A DNA stretch of 9,019 nt from Myxococcales bacterium (GTDB taxonomy: Bacteria > Myxococcota_A > Polyangia > Fen-1088): positions 752-9,770 of the forward strand of contig PMNO01000362.1 of assembly GCA_003161835.1 (NCBI GenBank). The letters run 5' to 3'. Made by a program: the position numbers and the translations under genes. Positions 1 through 5,764 of the stretch are shown piece by piece (the stretch's first letter is position 1; the number at the start of each line of letters is the position of its first letter). The notes under the pieces were generated by a model. That model was not told the origin of the DNA and made no database searches. It saw nothing but the letters and a program-made list of their open reading frames with translations.

Positions 1-1690
1 GCTCGTAACCGATCGCCCGCGCCGCGGCAACCAGCGGGACCGCGCGATTCGTGGCCTCGACCAGCCGGCCGGCCCCGTGCAAGGCCTTGACCTCCGCCAA
101 CCGCTGTCGCAGCGATTCGACCTGGGCCCGTGTCTCGCGGTCATCAGGCGGGCGCACCACCGCCCTCAGCACCCGCACATCGGCGCACCGGTTCACCGGC
201 GCCAGGGCAGAAGCCGCCATGATGGACCGCGAAACCACATCCCCGTCGGGGGACGAAAACAGATCGGTCAGCGCGCGTAGCTCTCCTTGATTGTCCTTCA
301 AGCACGCCATCCGAAGGTCCAGCACCTCGCTTGACTGCTCGCCACGAAGGTGAGTCGCCTCGCACGCGTCCGCGTACATGCGCTCCCACGTCGCGGCGTA
401 GTCGTCCAGGATCGCGCGCACGCGTGCGAAGGCTTCCGCCGCGTAACCCTTGCCGCTTCCGGCGAAGGCCCGACGAACCGCTTCGCTGCGGGGCCCATCC
501 CAGATACCCGCCAACTGTTGCGCCGCTCCTCGACACAGGGGGGGACGCGAGATCACCTGGACCGCCCTCACGGTGCCCGCCAGCACCACTGCGCCGGCGA
601 CGGCCATCATGAGTCTTTTGTGCCCCCGGATGAAACGAACGACCCGCGTCGCCATCCGGATCGGGAAAGGCGCCGGCCGCGCAACCTCCGCGGCCGCCAG
701 CCGCCCCGCCACCGCGACCGCGGAGGGCGGTCGCTGGGCCGGCTCGATATTCACACAATCGGCCACCAGCCGGGCCAGCTCCTCCTCGACCGCGCTCGCC
801 CCCGCGGCGGGCTCCACCAAATTCAGACGGCTACCATCGGAAACCCAGGTGGGCCGCACACCGGTCAGGACCTCGTGCATGATCATGCCCAGCTGAAACA
901 CGTCCGAACGCATGTCGGATCGTTCGCCGCGCGCCGCCTCGGGAGGCATGTAGGCAGGCGTCCCCCCGTGGACGGTCGTTTGATCGCCGCTTTCGATCGC
1001 GAGCCCGAAGTCCGTGAGCACCAGCCGGCCGTCCGCCAGGCGCAGGACGTTTTGCGGCGTCACGTCCCGGTGGATGATGGCGACCGCATGCATCGCCGCC
1101 AATCCCGCGCACAGCTGGCGGACGTCGCGCAAACGTTCGGCGAGCGTCCGGGCCATCGGCACCGGCGCGCGCAGCAAGTCCCGCAAAGATCCGCCGGTGG
1201 CCAGTTCCATGGTGACGAACCAATGCCCATCCGCGCTGCCCAGCTCGAACACCCGGCACACGTTGGGATGCCCGATCGCGCGCGCCACCTTGACCTCGCG
1301 GGCCAGGCGCTTGATCCAGCTCTTCTCGCGCGCGCGCTGCGCGTGCAAGACTTTCACGGCGATGAGCTCGCTCAGAATGCGATCCCAGGCGCGGTAGACG
1401 GTGCCGCTGCCGCCTTCGCCCAACACCACCTCGATCTGATATCGTTCCGCCAGAACCGTTCCCGGGCGCACCTCCTCGAGCTGTCGAATGCGCGCCCCTC
1501 CCGCTACCGCCGTGTGCTCATCGGCCGGGACCGAAAGTTCGCCGGGTTCGCCCGACCACTCGTCCTCATCCGACGACGACCGCGTGAGCGGCACGGCCGG
1601 CTCGACCGGCAAGCCATCGTCCGCGCTCGTCGCGCGCGACGCGGCATCACTTTCGCGTTTCGGTTTTTCCCCGCCCCTCAAGACAGACAA
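1..1690 (-). CDS. Membrane-anchored Ser/Thr protein kinase with C-terminal helical/TPR-like region (3' end outside window)
   Basis: Transfers phosphate from ATP to Ser/Thr of partner proteins; the kinase domain is probably cytoplasmic. Translated from TTG 1690, about 563 residues are visible and the frame is still open at the left edge. A hydrophilic leader (1-82) precedes the kinase domain: glycine loop GEGGSG (91-96), ATP lysine K113 in AVKVL, catalytic loop HRDVTPQN (207-214, D209), DFG (227-229), and GTPAYMPPE as APE equivalent (ending E251). A short hydrophobic span (about 360-374) follows basic residues RFIRGHKR. After it, PPLCRGAAQQLAGIWD (383-398) and later ALAPVNRCADV resemble the conserved region between the membrane span and TPR repeats in myxobacterial kinases; this is family recall, not a search. 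HRDVTPQN has Thr where most kinases have Lys, close to the HRDVSPQN form known in this group. No in-frame ATG exists: TTG 1690 (weak AGGG 8 nt upstream), TTG 1681, GTG 1594 or GTG 1471 are possible starts. Transcribed divergently from the FHA regulator. Confidence 0.92.
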   Translation of the reverse strand, partial: MSVLRGGEKPKRESDAASRATSADDGLPVEPAVPLTRSSSDEDEWSGEPGELSVPADEHTAVAGGARIRQLEEVRPGTVLAERYQIEVVLGEGGSGTVYRAWDRILSELIAVKVLHAQRAREKSWIKRLAREVKVARAIGHPNVCRVFELGSADGHWFVTMELATGGSLRDLLRAPVPMARTLAERLRDVRQLCAGLAAMHAVAIIHRDVTPQNVLRLADGRLVLTDFGLAIESGDQTTVHGGTPAYMPPEAARGERSDMRSDVFQLGMIMHEVLTGVRPTWVSDGSRLNLVEPAAGASAVEEELARLVADCVNIEPAQRPPSAVAVAGRLAAAEVARPAPFPIRMATRVVRFIRGHKRLMMAVAGAVVLAGTVRAVQVISRPPLCRGAAQQLAGIWDGPRSEAVRRAFAGSGKGYAAEAFARVRAILDDYAATWERMYADACEATHLRGEQSSEVLDLRMACLKDNQGELRALTDLFSSPDGDVVSRSIMAASALAPVNRCADVRVLRAVVRPPDDRETRAQVESLRQRLAEVKALHGAGRLVEATNRAVPLVAAARAIGYE

Positions 1691-1692
1691 AC

Positions 1693-1700
1693 GGTATACC
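1693..1700. promoter_or_regulatory. Palindromic GGTATACC, candidate shared -10 for divergent genes
   Basis: The only AT-containing promoter-like element between the divergent kinase and FHA-AAA+ starts is the perfect palindrome GGTATACC. Read on either strand it gives TATACC, a 4/6 match to the TATAAT -10. Predicted start points would be near 1707 on the plus strand and near 1688 on the minus strand, almost on the ATG 1704 or 1716 and the TTG 1690. No convincing -35 is seen 16-18 bp away on either side, so the call is tentative. Promoters of both genes could instead lie inside the opposite coding region. Confidence 0.35.
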
Positions 1701-1703
1701 CTA

Positions 1704-3308
1704 ATGCACTCAGGTATGGTGATTCGCGATTCGTTGGTTCCCCTCGACGGTATTAGCCAAACAGTTCCCACCCGGCCGGCCGGCCGCGACGTCGGGCGCA
1801 CGGCCACTTTGGCCTTGGTGGGCAGCGCGGCTGAAATTGATGGTTTGGCGCACGCCCGCCTGATGCCGATCTTCGGCGCGGGCGCCGAGATCGGTCGGCG
1901 GCCTCCCCCGGGGCGCACGCGCACCGTGGTCACGTTGAACGACCGATCGGTTTCCAGCTATCACGCCCAGATCACGCTCGAAGGTGATGCCTTCGTGATT
2001 GAAGACAAGGGCAGCACGAACGGCACGATGGTCGACGGCCACGCCATCATCGAGCGGACGGCCTTGCGCGAGGGCTCGGTGTTGTTCCTGGGATCCCAGG
2101 TGTTGGTGTTTCGTACCATGACCAACGCCGAGATGGCCGCGGTGGAAGCGGACATCGCCGATTCCTTCGCGCCCGTCGCGACGCTGGCTCCCGCCCTGGC
2201 GATCATCTGCGCAAAACTCAGGCGCCTGGCTCCCTCGCCCACCGAGCTGTTCCTTCTGGGCGAGACCGGGGTGGGTAAGGAAGTCTTCGCCAACGCCATC
2301 CACGCCCTGAGCGGTCGCCGCGGCCGCATGCTGGCCGTCAACTGCGCGGCATTGCCCCGGGAGCTCGTCGAGAGCGAGCTGTTCGGCTACGAGCGCGGCG
2401 CCCACTCCACCGCCAAGGATCGAAAACCGGGATTGATCGAGGCCGCCGACGGTGGAACTCTGTTCCTGGACGAGCTGGCGGAGATGCCGCTCGACGTGCA
2501 AAGCAAGCTGTTGCGCTTTCTGCAGGATCGCAAGTACATGGCGATCGGGTCCACCCGCCTGGAAACCGCCAACGTCCGGATCATCGCCGCTAGCAGCCGC
2601 GTGGCCGGAGCGCGAGGGACGCCGATGATTCAGGACGCCCTGCTGGGACGCCTGGGGGCCCAACCCATTCTGCTACCGGCCCTGCGGGAGCGGCGGGAGG
2701 ATCTGGGGCGCCTGGTTGCGTACTTTCTGGGCGCCGTGGGCTGCAACCGCCCGCTCACCCCCGAGGCGTTCCAGTCTCTCTTCCTGTACAGCTGGCCCCA
2801 CAACGTCCGCGAGCTACAAAAAGTGATCACCGAGGCCGAGCTACTGTCGCGAGATGAAGATGCCATCGGCCTCGATCACCTGCCCCCCACAATCGTGGAC
2901 GCACTGGACCGGACGATCGGCTCCGGACCGATTTCGCGCGCGACCGGCGCGCCTCCGCGGGTGCGCCGGCCAGTCCCCAGCGCCGAAGAGTTGCGTGCGC
3001 TGATGGTGCAATTCAACGGCAACGTGGCGCACATCGCCACTCATCTCGGGCGGCAGTGGGCGGTCATCTCGCGCACCTTGCGCCGTTACGGGATCGATCC
3101 GGCGGAATACCGCCCCGCGGGCGCCCCCGAAAGTCTCGCCCAAGGTGACAGCGACGACAGCAACGACGGCCCAGGTACGGCGTCCGACCAAAAATCCGCG
3201 CCGATTCCGCCCGGCGGCGCCCTCCGCAGCGCCGGCTCGATTGTTCCCGACGGCGGCCCCCATGACGGCGATGATGGACCCGACGAGGACGGCGATACCC
3301 TCGCTTGA
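1704..3308 (+). CDS. FHA domain / AAA+ (sigma54-activator-like) / Fis-type HTH regulator
   Basis: A 534-residue cytoplasmic regulator. The N-terminal FHA domain (about 35-145), which binds phosphothreonine peptides, shows IGRR (63-66), SSYHAQI (84-90) and DKGSTNGT (101-108). The AAA+ domain (about 170-395) has Walker A GETGVGKE (186-193), Walker B LFLDE (253-257), sensor I AASSR (295-299) and sensor II WPHNVREL (364-371). A Fis-like helix-turn-helix lies at about 426-466, followed by a D/G/S-rich acidic tail (about 472-534). The loop that contacts sigma54, GAFTGA, reads GAHSTA (232-237). Of the two arginine-finger positions, the first is Gln310 and the second Arg316 is kept. So ATP binding looks intact but sigma54 remodelling probably not. 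The neighbouring kinase suggests FHA recognition of a phosphorylated partner (inference). ATG 1704 or 1716 may start it; neither has a good ribosome site. An upstream in-frame ATG at 1488 is rejected because it lies opposite the kinase coding sequence. Confidence 0.92.
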   Translation: MHSGMVIRDSLVPLDGISQTVPTRPAGRDVGRTATLALVGSAAEIDGLAHARLMPIFGAGAEIGRRPPPGRTRTVVTLNDRSVSSYHAQITLEGDAFVIEDKGSTNGTMVDGHAIIERTALREGSVLFLGSQVLVFRTMTNAEMAAVEADIADSFAPVATLAPALAIICAKLRRLAPSPTELFLLGETGVGKEVFANAIHALSGRRGRMLAVNCAALPRELVESELFGYERGAHSTAKDRKPGLIEAADGGTLFLDELAEMPLDVQSKLLRFLQDRKYMAIGSTRLETANVRIIAASSRVAGARGTPMIQDALLGRLGAQPILLPALRERREDLGRLVAYFLGAVGCNRPLTPEAFQSLFLYSWPHNVRELQKVITEAELLSRDEDAIGLDHLPPTIVDALDRTIGSGPISRATGAPPRVRRPVPSAEELRALMVQFNGNVAHIATHLGRQWAVISRTLRRYGIDPAEYRPAGAPESLAQGDSDDSNDGPGTASDQKSAPIPPGGALRSAGSIVPDGGPHDGDDGPDEDGDTLA

Positions 3309-3314
3309 CACCGC

Positions 3315-3332
3315 CGGCCGTATACTCGGCCG
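3315..3332 (+). promoter_or_regulatory. -10-like TATACT inside a CGGCCG dyad, immediately before rlmI-like ATG
   Basis: In the 24-bp gap after the FHA-AAA+ stop, TATACT (3321-3326, 5/6 to TATAAT) is flanked on both sides by CGGCCG (3315-3320 and 3327-3332). The predicted start point, about 7 nt after the -10, falls on the A of ATG 3333, so the transcript would be leaderless. This fits the absence of a Shine-Dalgarno sequence. TTGACA occurs at 3305-3310 but only 10 bp from the -10, too close for a standard -35. The GC-rich arms could form an operator or be chance in GC-rich DNA. Confidence 0.4.
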
Positions 3333-4586
3333 ATGCCGTCCCTCGATGTCCCCTCCCCCGCTGTTTCCCCCCCACCGACTCCCGGCGCCGCAGAGGGGGA
3401 TCTCGCCCGCGATTCGCGCGCCCGCGTCCTGCTACGTCAGGGACGTGCGCGACCGCTTTGGTTCGGACATCCCTGGGTCTACGCGAACGCGATTGGTCGC
3501 GTGGAAGGAGATGCCGCGCCCGGAGATATCGTGTCGCTGTGTGATCACGACGGAAGGGTGATCGGACGCGGCATCTTCAATCCGCGCTCGCAGATCCCGG
3601 TGCGGCTGTTGTCCCGTCGGGATGAGCCCATCGATGCGGCGTTCTTCCGCGCCAGTATCGCCGCGGCCCGCGCGCTGCGCGTTCGCCTGGGGCTGCCGTC
3701 CTCGGCGACCACCGCGTATCGGCTGATCAACAGCGAGGGGGACAACCTGCCGGGCCTGGTGGTGGACATCTACGACGACGCGGCCGTCGTTCAGATCACG
3801 ACCCTGGGGATGGCGATGCGCCGGGCGATGCTGTTCGACGCCCTGGAGGCGGAGCTGGCGCCCCGCACGATCTTCGAGGCCGCCGCTCAGAGCTACGCCG
3901 AGCTCGAAGGGTTTTCCGCCACGTCACGCGTCGCGCGCGGCGTGTCGCGCACGCAGGTTTCGTGTCGCGAGGACGGGATCACCCTCGAGGTGGAACCCCT
4001 GTCCGGCCAGAAGACCGGGATGTTCATCGATCAGCGGGACAACCGCGTCCGGGTCGGGGCACTGGCCCGCGGCGCGCGGGTCCTCGATTGTTACGCCTAC
4101 GCCGGCGGCTTCGGGCTCCAGGCGGCCCGTGGCGGGGCGGCGTCGGTCACCGCGGTCGACAGCTCGTCGCGCGCGATCACGCGCATCGGCGCGCATGCGG
4201 CGGCGAACGGACTGGCCATCGAGGCCATCGAAGCCGACGTCTTTCGCTTCCTCGAGACCGCGACGCCGGGCGGATACGATCTGATCGTGGTCGATCCCCC
4301 GAAATTCGCGCGGGCGCGCAAAGATCTGGAAGCCGCGCGCAAGGGCTACGAGCGCCTGAACGCCCTGGCGCTGGCCGCCTTGGCGCCCGGAGGCTTCTTG
4401 GTGACCTGCTCCTGTTCGCAGAACGTCGACGCCGTCGAATTCGAACGCATTCTCGCCGCGGGCGCCAAGCAGGCCGGCAGGCCAGTGCGAATCTTCGAGA
4501 CCCGCGGTGCCGCGGCCGATCATCCGTTGCCCGCGGGTTTCACCGAAGGCCAGTACCTGAAGGTCATCTTCGCCTACGCCTCCTGA
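3333..4586 (+). CDS. rlmI: Class I SAM-dependent rRNA methyltransferase, RlmI-like (23S rRNA m5C family)
   Basis: A 417-residue protein matching the RlmI/YccW family, which in E. coli (396 residues) methylates C5 of cytosine 1962 in 23S rRNA using S-adenosylmethionine. A Pro/Ala-rich N-terminal stretch (1-30) precedes a PUA RNA-binding domain (about 31-95, with HPWVYANAI and GRGIFNP). A linker domain contains INSEGDNLPGLVVD (132-145). The Rossmann methyltransferase domain has GMFIDQRDNR (229-238), SAM motif VLDCYAYAGGFGLQA (250-264), acidic residue D276, motif IV DPPKF (321-325) and the Cys-containing TCSCSQNV (358-365), where the family's catalytic cysteine is expected. The C-terminus EGQYLKVIF is typical. 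The start ATG 3333 is the first in frame after the upstream stop and sits just behind a -10-like element. It is probably transcribed on its own or by read-through from the FHA-AAA+ gene. The exact target base is inferred from family. Confidence 0.92.
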   Translation: MPSLDVPSPAVSPPPTPGAAEGDLARDSRARVLLRQGRARPLWFGHPWVYANAIGRVEGDAAPGDIVSLCDHDGRVIGRGIFNPRSQIPVRLLSRRDEPIDAAFFRASIAAARALRVRLGLPSSATTAYRLINSEGDNLPGLVVDIYDDAAVVQITTLGMAMRRAMLFDALEAELAPRTIFEAAAQSYAELEGFSATSRVARGVSRTQVSCREDGITLEVEPLSGQKTGMFIDQRDNRVRVGALARGARVLDCYAYAGGFGLQAARGGAASVTAVDSSSRAITRIGAHAAANGLAIEAIEADVFRFLETATPGGYDLIVVDPPKFARARKDLEAARKGYERLNALALAALAPGGFLVTCSCSQNVDAVEFERILAAGAKQAGRPVRIFETRGAAADHPLPAGFTEGQYLKVIFAYAS

Positions 4587-4607
4587 TGCCACACGGATAG
4601 CCGCGCG

Positions 4608-4632
4608 GGTGCCGTCACGACCTCAAGGCACC
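4608..4632. terminator. Weak hairpin between convergent genes
   Basis: GGTGCC (4608-4613) and GGCACC (4627-4632) can pair as a 6-bp stem with a 13-nt loop. It lies between the convergent rlmI-like and anti-sigma genes, whose stop codons are only 36 bp apart, and overlaps the last codons of the anti-sigma gene. There is no T-tract on either strand, so it is at best a poor intrinsic terminator. Confidence 0.2.
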
Positions 4633-4985
4633 GGTTGGACGCCCGTCGGCGCGCCCCGCAAATGAAGGATGTAGTAGACCAGCATGGCGATGATCATCGC
4701 GAGCGATACCCACTCGAAGGGAATGCGGCCGAACAATTTCCACCGGCGGCCGAAAAATCTTCCGCGCGATCGGAGAAAGATCTGTTCCTGAATTTGGGGC
4801 AAGAAGGAATCCGGAGCGGCGTGTTTCAACCGTCCGAGCCCACCCACGGCGCGCCGAAATTCCTCCAGCTCCGTCCGACACTGAATACAGATCGCCAGGT
4901 GATGTTCCAGATCGCTTTTCTCCGTGGCGCCCAGATCGCCGTCGACAAAGCTGGAAAAAAGTTCGGCTGCGCTCTGATGATCCAT
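4623..4985 (-). CDS. Membrane-anchored zinc-finger anti-sigma factor
   Basis: A 120-residue protein encoded directly after the ECF sigma gene (32 bp between stop and start, same strand). The N-terminal half has the zinc-binding anti-sigma signature H29-x3-C33-x2-C36 within an HHLAICIQC segment, as in the zf-HC2 family, whose members bind and hold the partner sigma factor. A hydrophobic segment (about 90-109, FEWVSLAMIIAMLVYYILHL) predicts one membrane span, preceded by a basic stretch (about 75-88, RGRFFGRRWKLFGR) consistent with the N-terminus in the cytoplasm. Only about 11 residues follow the span, so there is almost no periplasmic domain. RseA-like sensing through a periplasmic part is therefore unlikely; signal entry may need another membrane protein or redox/zinc chemistry at the Cys pair (inference). 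The ribosome site is weak: GAGGA lies rather far upstream of ATG 4985. Translation may be coupled to the sigma gene. Confidence 0.9.
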   Translation of the reverse strand: MDHQSAAELFSSFVDGDLGATEKSDLEHHLAICIQCRTELEEFRRAVGGLGRLKHAAPDSFLPQIQEQIFLRSRGRFFGRRWKLFGRIPFEWVSLAMIIAMLVYYILHLRGAPTGVQPVP

Positions 4986-5017
4986 GCTGGTTGGTCTCTG
5001 GCGCGTCCTCGCGCCGC

Positions 5018-5674
5018 CTAGCGGGTCCGCCGGGCCAGATATTCCTTGATCGTCATGCGCGCCCGGTGCAATCGCGACTTGATGGTGCCCTCGGGCAGTC
5101 CGGACACTTCGCCAATCTCCTCGTAGGACAGCTCCTCGACATCGCGCAAGACAACCAGCAACCGATGCTCCTCGTCCAGGGTCTCGATCGCCTCTTGCAT
5201 GAGTCCCTCCAGCTCCGCGGCCTCCAATAGCACATCGGGCGCGTCGATATGCGCTTGCAGGGGCGCGCGTCCCGCGTCGGCCATCTTGTCTTCCGGCATG
5301 TCGTCCAGCCCGCCGCCGTCCGTGCGCCGCCGCGACAGGTACTTGATCCGGTTCTTGCAGTGATTGGCCGCGATGCGCAGCAGCCAGGTGGAAAACTTGG
5401 ATTCGCCGCGAAAACTATCGACGGTCTTGAACACGGTGACGAATACTTCCTGGGCGAGATCCTCCGCCTCGGCGCGGTTCCCGATCATGCGATAGACCAG
5501 GCTGAAGACCTTGTCGCCGTGGGAGCGCACCACTTCGTTGAAGGCTTGCTCATCGCGTTCCTTGAGCCGCGAGATGAGCAGGCGTTCCGCCACGCTCATC
5601 TCGAAGGGCGCCCGTCTGCCGAATCGCGCACGTCCGACCTGGACCCGACGCCGCAGACCGAGGGTGGCCTCCAC
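5018..5674 (-). CDS. ECF-type RNA polymerase sigma factor (sigma-70 family, RpoE-like)
   Basis: Directs RNA polymerase to stress-type promoters. From GTG 5674 it has 218 residues. Region 2 (about 42-111) contains EAEDLAQEVFVTVFKTVDSF (69-88) and KFSTWLLRIAANHCKNRIK (93-111), which recognise and melt the -10. A variable acidic/Gly linker (about 116-150) follows. Region 4 (about 160-212) with ELSYEEIGEVSGLPEGTIKSRLHRAR forms the helix-turn-helix for the -35. No extra C-terminal domain is present. Two starts are plausible. GTG 5674 lies 6 nt after the -10 of the RpoE-like promoter, which would make it a leaderless message. Internal ATG 5599 (residue 26, giving 193 residues) begins where ECF proteins usually begin. 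The first 25 residues are basic and family-atypical. It is followed by its anti-sigma gene, an arrangement typical of autoregulated ECF modules. Confidence 0.93.
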   Translation of the reverse strand: MEATLGLRRRVQVGRARFGRRAPFEMSVAERLLISRLKERDEQAFNEVVRSHGDKVFSLVYRMIGNRAEAEDLAQEVFVTVFKTVDSFRGESKFSTWLLRIAANHCKNRIKYLSRRRTDGGGLDDMPEDKMADAGRAPLQAHIDAPDVLLEAAELEGLMQEAIETLDEEHRLLVVLRDVEELSYEEIGEVSGLPEGTIKSRLHRARMTIKEYLARRTR

Positions 5675-5680
5675 GTTTCT

Positions 5681-5708
5681 ACTGACAGTCGCGCGAATCG
5701 AAAGTTCC
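5681..5708 (-). promoter_or_regulatory. RpoE-type (ECF) promoter of the sigma/anti-sigma operon
   Basis: On the minus strand, GGAACTT (5708-5702) matches the E. coli sigma-E -35 consensus exactly. It is followed by a 16-bp spacer and TCAGT (5685-5681), similar to the TCAAA/TCTGA-type -10. Spacing is the family optimum. Placement just upstream of an ECF sigma gene supports autoregulation by its own product. The start point would fall at about 5676-5673, on or beside GTG 5674. Confidence 0.7.
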
Positions 5709-5717
5709 CGGGAACTT
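5702..5717. repeat. 16-bp perfect palindrome containing the ECF -35 element
   Basis: AAGTTCCCGGGAACTT is identical to its reverse complement. Its left half on the minus strand is the GGAACTT -35 of the sigma promoter, and an identical GGAACTT faces right on the plus strand (5711-5717). No good -10 is seen 15-17 bp further right, so a second, divergent ECF promoter is not supported. It may be a dimeric repressor/activator site overlapping the -35, or chance. Confidence 0.6.
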
Positions 5718-5764
5718 GAAGAAATGCCATGCCGACCGGCACAGTCTAGTGCACTGCTGACGCT

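Noticed and set aside
1488..1703. 72-codon upstream extension of the FHA-AAA+ protein
   Set aside because: It overlaps the kinase N-terminal coding region and shows no FHA-like or conserved sequence. ATG 1704 or 1716 is preferred.
350..1756. Long plus-strand open frame (468 codons) opposite the kinase
   Set aside because: Arg/Pro-rich translation with no domain. The minus strand here carries all kinase motifs in order, so this is an antisense frame of GC-rich coding DNA.
1710..2663. Minus-strand open frame opposite the FHA-AAA+ gene
   Set aside because: No recognisable domain; the plus strand has intact FHA and AAA+ motifs.
3305..3310. Perfect TTGACA as -35 of the rlmI-like gene
   Set aside because: Only 10 bp from the TATACT -10, while functional spacing is about 16-18 bp.
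3924..4600. Open frames on both strands overlapping the methyltransferase
   Set aside because: Arg/Gly-rich shadow translations; the RlmI motifs lie in the 3333-4586 frame.
5730..5741. TGCCGACCGGCA hairpin as terminator after the outer-membrane protein gene
   Set aside because: The stem is very short with a minimal loop and only a weak T-rich stretch follows; not supportable as a terminator.
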